Source: Channallabes apus
Taxonomy: Eukaryota; Chordata; Actinopteri; Siluriformes; Clariidae
Assembly: GCA_030522415.1 (NCBI GenBank)
Contig: CM060106.1
Coordinates: 29,036,985 to 29,100,984 of the forward strand
DNA: 64,000 nt
Reading direction: 5' to 3'
The notes under the pieces are model-generated. The model saw nothing but the letters and a program-made list of their open reading frames with translations. It ran no database searches and had not been told where the DNA came from. The translations under genes and the position numbers were made by a program. Shown here piece by piece: positions 56,160 through 64,000 of this stretch; positions within the stretch are counted from its first letter, which is position 1; each line of letters opens with the position of its first letter.

Positions 56160-57060
56160 TAATTCCTGGTTATTTAAGCTCAGCCTGTCAGTGGTCTCCA
56201 GAGTGATTTTGATGCCCTCATACTAAATCTCATTTGAGGAGTAACAAAGTCAGTTAATCAATAGCTCATTGGCTGGAGGCCCAGTGGCAGGATAAGTTGA
56301 TTGGTTGAGCCTGGGGGGCAGGGGAGTGACAGTGAGATGTCACCACGGTAAATCTGACGATGCTAACCGGGAATGGGTCGATAGCTCTTCAACCGTTATA
56401 AGTGACCGTCTGTAATGTAATTCCGTTTGTCCTCAATCACATTACTTTATTACCGGACGCAAATGGCTGGCGTTGGACTCGTCGCGCGATGTGTACATGT
56501 AACCTGTATGGGAAGGAATGCAACGTTTTAGAGATGCATTTTAACAAATACTGACAATCCTCTGAGAGTGTACTGTAGACATACCTTATCTGGCCTACCA
56601 GTTCCATTTTTTTTTTTTTTTTACCCCCCAAGGCGACAGGAACATCCAGAGCTAAAAATAACACTTACTGTATTTTTTTTGTCAGCACATTGGTCAGCAG
56701 GCAAGATGGGACCCTTGAGAAATCCTCGAAATTCATACTTTCACCAGCAAACTTTGTATTTGTTTACCGCTCGTCTTATCGCGTCTACGGATGATGTCTT
56801 TGTTCCTATTAAATTCGCAGCAAGAGAAAGTGTACCGAGAGATGGAATAAAAAGATCGCATACGAGTGCAGGTGATGTGTTGAGGGGCAAGTCTGGATCA
56901 TAAAAATCAGTGCAATGAGCTGGTAATACACAGTAGGCAGCAGGATAATGAGCTAGCCACTGCTGACACATTGATTTAGCCTGAGCGGCCTTGGCAGTGA
57001 CGTTAGCCGCTGCGCGAAAGAGATGTCAGTGGACTCTACAATTGTAGCTAGCATAATGAG
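56160..57060. other. Repeat-free stretch, candidate conserved non-coding DNA
   Basis: About 900 bp with no transposon signature, including CACATTACTTTATTACCG and CAGCCACTGC-type words and TAATGAGCTAG. A T15 run near 56608. Frames here lack domains. Regulatory function is inference. Confidence 0.35.
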
Positions 57061-57297
57061 TGTCACCTCCCTACACTCCACCCCCTGCGCCACTACATTT
57101 CATAGATTCAGAGAATGCTTGGACCCTGCTCAGGGCTGTCTTCATACGTAGCTGCTATTCTAGGCTAAGAGGAAGGCGTAGATTGATACCCTGGGATTTG
57201 AGTCAGTCAGAATTGCCAATAAGTCAGGAATCTACTCTCCATACATTACACTGGGAAAACAGGGTTTTTTCAATTTTATTTATGAGTGCAAGTCCTG
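57060..57297. other. Short gap, nothing recognised
   Basis: No motif. Confidence 0.4.
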
Positions 57298-57310
57298 TCA
57301 GTTTGAGGCA

Positions 57311-57690
57311 TTCATTCATTTTCTATACCGCTTAATCCAGTGTTTAGGGTCGCGGGGGACCTGGAGCCTATCCCAGGAGACTTCGGGCACTAGGCGGGGT
57401 ACACCCTGGACAGGGTGCCAATCCATCGCAGGGCACACACACATACACACACTCACACACACTCACACACCCAATCACACACTACAGGCAATTTAGGAAC
57501 GCCAATTAGCCTAACCTGCATATCTCTGGACTGTGGGAGGAAACCGGAGTACCCGGAGGAAACCCACCAAGCACGGGGAGAACATGCAAACTCCATGCAC
57601 ACAGAGACGGGAATCGAGCCTGGCCGGGGAATCGAACCCGGACCCTGGAGGTGCAAGGCGACAGTGCTAACCACTACACCACCGTGCCGC
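57311..57690 (-). mobile_element. V-SINE copy 13, two B-box units, near full length
   Basis: 13-bp perfect target duplication TCAGTTTGAGGCA (57298-57310, 57691-57703). Reverse-strand element with all modules and an ATTCATTC (ATGAATGA) tail. Two B-box units, as in copy 9. Confidence 0.96.
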
Positions 57691-57704
57691 TCAGTTTGAG
57701 GCAG

Positions 57705-58073
57705 TAGAAGGTTAAAAAAGACAGATTGTTTCATGCACGAAGACTGGACCATCCTTTTGTTAAATACTAAAAGGTTTAAGGTACAGTACGTATCCCCAAG
57801 CTGCTTCACTAGGTCAGGGACTAAGAATAATAGCAACCTAAAACCCTGTTAGTGGAAAGAAAAAGAAAAAAAAAGTCAATTTTTAAATTGAATAGTTAAG
57901 CGATAATTCCAAATGCTTGGTAAAGAGGAGCGTCTTACATCTGTCTTTAAAGACTCAGCCAGGAGATGTTCATTCCACAGGACAGAGAAGAGACTTTTTT
58001 TTGCGATTAATATTTTTTATCTTGCTATATAAGATGACCCGAAAGCTAAGCGCAGAGTACATTAGCAGCAGTA

Positions 58074-58107
<34 letters not shown>

Positions 58108-59260
58108 TAATTTTTTCTTATCCATGTCCTTACTGTAACCAGCTCGGCTTTATTACTCACAGCGGTGGCTTATTCTAAAGCAACTCTTTTTTTTTTTTCA
58201 TAAAATAAAAAGCCATTGCCTTATACAGTATACAGTATTTCTACGTATGGACAAAGTAGAGTCTTGATGCATGTACCTTGAGGAAAGGTGGGTCCAGTTA
58301 GTCTGTTCTTGTGGTCTGTGGTTCAGTGTCGGGAGTGATCAATGCCTATAAGTACAGTAGGTAGGCTTCGCTGATAAGCATCAGTGTTTTAATTGTGATC
58401 TGGCCAGGTTCAGGAAGCCAACAGTGGATGTCTTGGTGGGATTGAAATCGAACCTTGCAGTTGCTTTCTTACTTAATAAGGGATGAATGATATGCAAGTG
58501 CAGACAACAGTAAAGTTAAGTATAATGTGTTAGTTGAGCAACCATGAATAATGGTGGAAAGTGGTGTGGTTTGTGTTAATGCTTATAAAGTGTATTTACT
58601 TATTAGATTTCCAAACGTAACTAATTGAAGTACAATTGGCAGAATATCAATATGTATAATCTGCATAAGGCTGAAGTATTTTCTGAGTATGTATGGTGAT
58701 GACAAGGGCTTGAATTAGCATTTAAGTTCCCTTTATGCATAGAAATACCTGGATCTTCCAGATGTTGATGAGAAACAACCTACAGTACCTAACTGAATCA
58801 GGTTAGCACTGGGATTGATGGGTATTCAGAGCTACTCCAAGGTTGTGCGCAGTATTGCATGGTGTGTTGTAAGAGTTGTCCACATAGATCAGAATGGTTT
58901 TACACTTGAGGATTTTATTGTTCTACTCAAATCTGTGCAGAGAGGGAGGATATACTCCTGATCAATGAACTCCACTGTTGTGTACAGTACATGTATTTTC
59001 TCCTCACTGGTTTTCTTTCTTACCACCTGATGACTATGAACTTAATCGGTACCGGTGTCTGCATGGACAATAATTATTCTGATTGAATCTGGTTGAAATC
59101 ATTCCAATTAGAGATTTCTACTTCAATGAGATTTAAAATGGTATTTTTCTCCAACTTTGTGGTTTGGTTGGGTTTCCCATCATTTCTGATTGATCCTGCC
59201 TTCTGCTTGTTTACAAGAATCCAATCTCCTCTGTGACTGGTCAGATGCTCTATTACCTAT
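57705..59260. other. Unique sequence with (TA)n at 58074-58100
   Basis: About 13 TA units at 58074-58100. 58240-59240 is repeat-free, moderately AT-rich and without a coding frame. Nothing else recognised. Confidence 0.45.
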
Positions 59261-59261
59261 A

Positions 59262-60270
59262 GAACTGGTCAAAAGTCTTGAGCGAGGCCTCATTTCTTTA
59301 TACTTTCTAGTATATTGTCTAACAGCGATCTATGAATTATTCAAGCATCTACAGTAACTGACAGCATGAACCAGTGAGAAACAGGTTCGGATGATGACAG
59401 ATGATCATGCCGGTGATTAGTATACTGGTGATGCTACTGTAAATGCTAAATGGTTGAAACAGATGTGAGGGGAAATGAGGTTGATGCTGAGGTTGTTACA
59501 TAAACAACCAATTTTTTAATTCTATCTTTAGGCATTTTGCAGCCTGTCACAGTAAACTATTTGTTTCCATTTCTTTCAATGAATATTAATTCATTTAACA
59601 CTAGAAGCGCCAGGCCAGTGTGACCTACTTATAACGCGGTTCACGGTCGTTTTGACCGCCATTTGTTTTGAATGGGAAGCTGTTGCTGACACACAATGAT
59701 CGCTAGATGGCGCTTTCACCCAAAGCAAATAGTTTAGCTCGAAGATCAACTTGCACTTGGGCAATGCGCCGTTCATTCCCGCGTTGATAATCAGCTGTAT
59801 TTTTTTTTTTCATATTCAACTGAGAAAACCTACTACAGAGTCTCTAAGGGGATTCATTAAGTCTCTACTTAATTTTATAACGTTTTAAGAAAATTAATTA
59901 GTTTGTTCATTCTATTTGAAGCTTCTGAACTTTTCGGATGTTTTTTTAGTGTGACAGTGCTTTAGATTAGTTCTGAACTCGCTTCCGTGAAATTATCGCT
60001 AAAACAATGTAATGACCCATCCTGTGGATATAAAGCTTTATTATTGTGTTTGAATAAATCAGATCTACCACAAACTGAACAACTTCACTTTTCCGGTATT
60101 ACTGTATAACATAAACACCTCGGATACCTGTTGCTGCTGCTGTGGAAATATTACGCTACCGATATTAAATATAGAATATTTATTGAAACAAAAACTGATA
60201 CCATTATAAAATATATAACTTATTGATGTGAAAAAATGAAAGGTGCCTCAAGACTTTTGCACAGCACTGT
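59262..60270 (+). mobile_element. Uncharacterised TIR element R2, copy 2
   Basis: Left GGTCAAAAGTCTTGAG and right CTCAAGACTTTTGCACAGCA are inverted. The left third (CAATTTTTTAATTC, GAGGGGAAATGAGGTTG, GTATACTGGTGATGC) matches copy 1 at 29698-30028 in reverse. No transposase recognised. It contains a piggyBac-like end (59594). Confidence 0.65.
59594..59795 (+). mobile_element. piggyBac-like single terminus
   Basis: TTAACACTAGAAGCGCCAGG followed by GTTTTGACCGCCATTTG has the form of a TTAA-targeting piggyBac-type end. No matching right end was found, and no 3' TTAA partner is evident. Tentative. Confidence 0.4.
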
Positions 60271-60271
60271 T

Positions 60272-60660
60272 TGACTGTATGGGGAGCCAGTCAGTGCCTC
60301 TTCCTCAACCAGAGACCCAGTTGGATGAAAGTAACCACTGTTGAGAAGGAGAGGTTTTATGGAGATCAGGAACTGAAGTAAAACTTCCAGGGAACTCTTC
60401 GTGTCACCTAATGTTACCCTCTTGCGTGCATAGGAAGAATATATTTATTCTGACGAGACAGAAGCGATCAGATCAAGTGTTTACACGGATAATATTTACC
60501 TTTTGAATGGCTTATCAAAGGTTTACACCATCCCTTCTCATTCTGATTAAAAATGTATTCCCGAATATAGGGTTTACAGTACTGTACATAATGCATTATT
60601 TGCACAAACTATTACTGGTCGAATATTAATCTGACCGTTCATGGATTTTTAGGGTTATAA
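60272..60660 (+). repeat. Uncharacterised dispersed repeat R1, copy 2
   Basis: Uninterrupted partner of 10610-11115, sharing AACCAGAGACCCAGTTG-like words, AGATCAAGTGTTTACA and GGTTTACACCATCCCTTCTC. It directly abuts the right end of R2 copy 2. Confidence 0.65.
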
Positions 60661-60661
60661 T

Positions 60662-61375
60662 AATTTTGTTAATTTATAATTAGTTTGGCAAAAGAATTAT
60701 AATGGTCCTCATATAATGATCACACAAGAACGTAATATAGACAACGTAATTGGTACAAAATTTAATGTCCACATACAGTACTGTATGAGGACATTCAAGT
60801 CTCAAGTGGTTAATTATGCAAGCTTTTTTTTTTTTTTTTGAGCCAGGTGTGATCCAGTCTACCGACCACTCGTCCTCATGAGAACTGGGTTTCGCTTCGA
60901 AGGGAACTTAACATAAATGAATGCTGAGTGGTGAATAACTGTTAAACTGAATATTGGATAAATCTGTGATGATTTCTCCCCCAGCGATCCTGGAATTGAT
61001 GCTGGATGTGGACGTGACTATTCGGGCCAAGTCTGATTATTGAAGTACCACTTTATGGTGAAATCTCATTATACAAATATTCCTAATTCTCTCTTTTATT
61101 CCAATTGCTTTGGCTATTAGGTCTGTTTTTACGACTTGAAGAGTGAACAGTGCCAAATGCTGACACCATGGTGAATCGCGCCTTCTAATATAAGGCACAA
61201 ATAACAGCGTAGCCCTGCCGGATCTATTTGGCTCCCCTTGATGTTCGTTAGGGACAATAAACACAAATTTAACGCTGCTGGCCCGTATCCTCATTTTTTT
61301 AATTGGTGCTGGTAGCATCTGGAAAACTGTCTGGTCCTTGGCTATTTGGCTTATGGGAAGCAGCACCTAGAGGCT
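60662..61375. other. Unique gap
   Basis: T16 run near 60824. No exon or repeat ends recognised; a reverse frame at 61037-61366 lacks a domain. Confidence 0.45.
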
Positions 61376-61379
61376 ACGA

Positions 61380-62110
61380 AACTGACGAAGCCTGCTGCAT
61401 TTGAACGGCGGACTATACGATCTGAGGAACGCTCACAATGCAGTCGGAATTGTAGTGGGAATCACCAGTTCATTGATTCTCCAAGCCTTTAGGGAGCGAG
61501 AAATAAGCTTGGCTGAGTATTAAATGATTGCAGCGGGAGATTAGGTTTTACCCAAAAGAATTAGTGATATTCACCGAATTGATTTTGTTACAATTAGCAC
61601 TTAATAGTATTTGAACCATAGTTTAGGATGATGATGATGATGATAATGTGGATGAAGTGTTATGTCTTCAGTTCAATTTCCCCACCTTCAAAGTGGAACA
61701 GTTCTATAGCCATGACGAGTTCCCCCTCTCTCAGAGCTCCATGGGAGTTCGTATCGAAGGGCGGGGGGACGGGCGTTGAGCGGGAAGCCATTGCCACCCC
61801 TTAGGCGAGTCCCATTATGTCTATTCATTTGCAATAACCAGATGGTATTTCAGATTGTATCTCCAATCGCCTGCCGCATTAACACAGCGCTCTAGGTGTG
61901 GAGAGACAGCGAAAAACACCTCGAACTGAGAGGAAAAGAAACATTTTTGTGATGACATCCTGGCTTTTTTCCCCCCGCCATTTCACGTTGTTGTCAAAGT
62001 TATTGCAGATTTTTTTTTTTTTGCAAGCACCAAAGCCAAGCCTCTTTTCATTTGTTCGCGATTCATTTTTAGATTAGGTGATCATCAATCATGGCACTGA
62101 CAGGCCCAGA
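61380..62110. other. Repeat-free stretch, candidate conserved non-coding element
   Basis: About 730 bp without transposon signature, with many compact mixed-composition words (GGAATCACCAGTTCATTGAT, TTAGCACTTAATAG) and a T13 run near 62010. It is among the best CNE candidates here by texture alone. Cross-species alignment is needed. Confidence 0.35.
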
Positions 62111-62114
62111 TGGC

Positions 62115-62840
62115 ACATTATTGTTGAGCTTCCAAATGTTTTTTTTCTCATAACACCATAGTCACCTGCAAACTCGACTTGGGCTCATTACGACGACCGA
62201 AACTTACTAAACAGCTAACATCGGAATAGCTTTTTAATATTACATGATGTCTGACATTAGAATACAAACCTATTTTGTTTTATTAGGATACTCTTTTATA
62301 CTTTCCCTTTGTAAATCTGTCTCATTTTGCGGCAAATTAAAAATGTACGTAAATTGGACTTATTCGAGTTATTCTGGCGTTTGTAAAGCTAAAAAGCATG
62401 CTCTCTGGTACAATTACAATTCAACATCACCAAGTTCTTGCTGAAGATCTCCCTTAAGTAAAACAAAAATAAAATAAATGAATTTAAAAAAAAGTCCGGC
62501 TCAGGTCAGAGTGATTGGAATGATTAAGATCTGAGCGTGCAGTGTGTTCCCAAGACACAGTTTAAAATGCAAAGCAAATACAAAGAGATGTAGGTCTGTA
62601 AAATAGCCGCTTAAAGTCCTGCTAGCCCTGATATCATGATGCTTGTGTGTACATGTGTGTGTATGTGTGTGGGTAGATAGAAAGCTCCAGGCAGAAGCTA
62701 TAAAAAGACCTAATTGAAAGATTTTCGCTGCCAAAAAAATACAAAGGACATGAGATGTTGGGTTTGGATGCTGCTGGCTGTATCAGATGTATGTGTGTGT
62801 ATGTATGTGTTCATGTTCCTGACCACGGGATATCATCATG
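62115..62840. other. Unique gap
   Basis: Short GT runs near 62645-62668 and 62790-62810. Nothing else recognised. Confidence 0.45.
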
Positions 62841-62844
62841 TGAA

Positions 62845-63200
62845 AAAGCAAAGCGCTCGTCAGATTCCTTTCGCTCTTTTGGAGTCGTGTGAGTGGTTTG
62901 GGACGCTGTCCCATGTGTGATGTCATCGATTAATGGAGTGAACGGAGTAAAGGAAGTAAGGATATAAGCACCAAAGTGTAATAAATAATTGAATAGGTTT
63001 TTAATGTAAATGACCTGAGGCTATCTTTACACTTTACACGCATTACCCTGAAAAGGACGTATGAATATTAATGAGCGGTTAACCGCCGGCTAATTAGCTA
63101 CTCGTAATCTAGCGCACATTTGTCACATGGTTTTAGCTTGACCTGGAAGCAGATAAGACAATGGTTGAAGGTTAGAAAGTCGCTGATTCTTTATTATTTT
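62845..63200. other. Repeat-free stretch, candidate conserved non-coding element
   Basis: Contains GATGTCATCGATTAATGG and CCGGCTAATTAGCTACTCG, with paired ATTA/TAAT cores typical of homeodomain sites. No repeat or exon. Inference only. Confidence 0.35.
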
Positions 63201-63204
63201 CAGG

Positions 63205-63447
63205 GTGAGCTGGATCTGAACTTTTATATACTTTGACTAACCAGGAATTGACTTTCTCTTCATACTTCTGCAAATATGGACGCAATTTTGCATGACCAAA
63301 TGATCCAAAAACATGCACCGTAGTAGACTATGTGCCATACTCTTCATATTACCGGTTAAATTTATTATCACTTATAATAAAAATCATAATAATAATAATC
63401 AAATCATAATAAATTGGTCACATTTTTGCCACACTTTGCAATGGCAG
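63205..63447. other. Short AT-rich gap
   Basis: (AATAAT)n-type runs near 63385-63400. Nothing else. Confidence 0.45.
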
Positions 63448-63459
63448 TATGTTTTTATT

Positions 63460-63846
63460 CATTCATTCATTTTCTATACCGCTTAATCCTGTGTTCAGGG
63501 TCGCGGGGGGCCTGGAGCCTATCCCAGAAGACTTCGGGCACTAGACGGGGTACACCCTGGACCAGGGTGCCAATCCATCGCAGGGCACACACACATACAC
63601 ACACTCACACACCCAATCACACACTACGGGCAATTTAGGAACGCCAATTAGCCTAACCTGCATGTCTTTGGACTGTGGGAGGAACCCGGAGTACCCGGAG
63701 GAAACCCACCAAGCACGGGGAGAACATGCAAACTCTATGCACACAGAGACGGGAATCGAGCCTGGCCGGGGAATCGAACATGGCCGGGGAATCGAACCCA
63801 GACCCTGGAGGTGCAAAGCGACAGTGCTAACCACTACACCACCGCC
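63460..63846 (-). mobile_element. V-SINE copy 14, three B-box units
   Basis: 11-bp perfect target duplication ATGTTTTTATT (63449-63459, 63847-63857). All modules present in reverse orientation. The B-box segment occurs three times with 18-bp spacing (63752-63803), the middle one reading GGCCATGTTCGATTCC. No other copy here has three. Confidence 0.96.
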
Positions 63847-63859
63847 ATGTTTTTATTTT

Positions 63860-64000
63860 TTTTTATTTTATTTTTTTTATGAAACCTAGGCATCAGCAAA
63901 CTGTGACTAGAATGAATCGTGGCCTATGTGCTGGGTCTGTGTGTGAGCGTTCTTCCAGCAGGCCGGAAGCCTCAGGAGGATGGGTCTTGTACAGGCAGGC
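63860..64000. other. Trailing unique sequence
   Basis: T-rich start, then unique sequence to the window edge. Nothing recognised. Confidence 0.4.

Noticed and set aside
57415..57836. Open frames of about 94-127 codons on both strands
   Set aside because: They lie in V-SINE copy 13, and similar peptides recur at copies 5, 9, 10 and 14; they are translations of a non-coding SINE.

Overview
The window looks like non-coding teleost fish nuclear DNA. It shows tRNA-derived V-SINEs with ATGA tails, degenerate Tc1, mariner and pogo/Tigger transposons, hAT and piggyBac non-autonomous elements with clean target-site duplications, and dense CA/TG, CT and TA microsatellites. The V-SINE flavour is compatible with an ostariophysan (catfish-like) fish, but that is a guess. 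I found no intact protein-coding gene, no convincing exon of a host gene, and no rRNA, tRNA, CRISPR, prophage or bacterial feature. Open frames here are either chance frames, microsatellite-encoded poly-(Thr-His), poly-(Cys-Val) or poly-(Ser-Leu), or relics of transposases.

Layout. 1-15 kb: mostly unique AT-rich sequence with conserved-looking stretches, four old V-SINEs, two related Tigger-like elements (6.6-7.2 and 8.4-8.7 kb), a MITE-like element at 5.0-5.6 kb, a Tc1 scrap at 7.4 kb and an interrupted uncharacterised repeat (10.6-11.1 kb). 15-24 kb: a cluster of well-bounded DNA transposons: hAT (8-bp duplication), a TA-flanked MITE, a 2.04-kb piggyBac element flanked by TTAA that keeps a transposase N-terminus and plausible splice sites, and a 620-bp hAT element. 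24-30 kb: microsatellites, a 36-bp minisatellite, a 640-bp polypyrimidine tract and a Tc1 relic. 30-33 kb: a nested block (V-SINE in Tc1; hAT in another hAT-like repeat). 33-36 kb: an unusually dense set of CA/TG arrays. 36-48 kb: mariner, Tc1, hAT, Tigger-like and V-SINE copies. 48-64 kb: unique, conserved-looking sequence alternating with V-SINEs, mariner and Tc1 relics and two large uncharacterised repeats.

The clearest new observations are: (1) a stepwise duplication of the Pol III B-box segment in the V-SINEs (one, two or three 18-bp units); (2) several nested insertions that allow relative dating; (3) a non-autonomous piggyBac that retains candidate introns; (4) a 36-bp minisatellite whose period keeps reading frame; (5) at least four copies of one uncharacterised hAT-like family, two of them used as insertion targets. 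Repeat-free stretches with homeodomain-like motifs (for example 9.5-10.2, 48.2-48.5, 56.2-57.0, 61.4-62.1 and 62.8-63.2 kb) could be conserved non-coding elements of a developmental locus. That is inference and needs a cross-species alignment.
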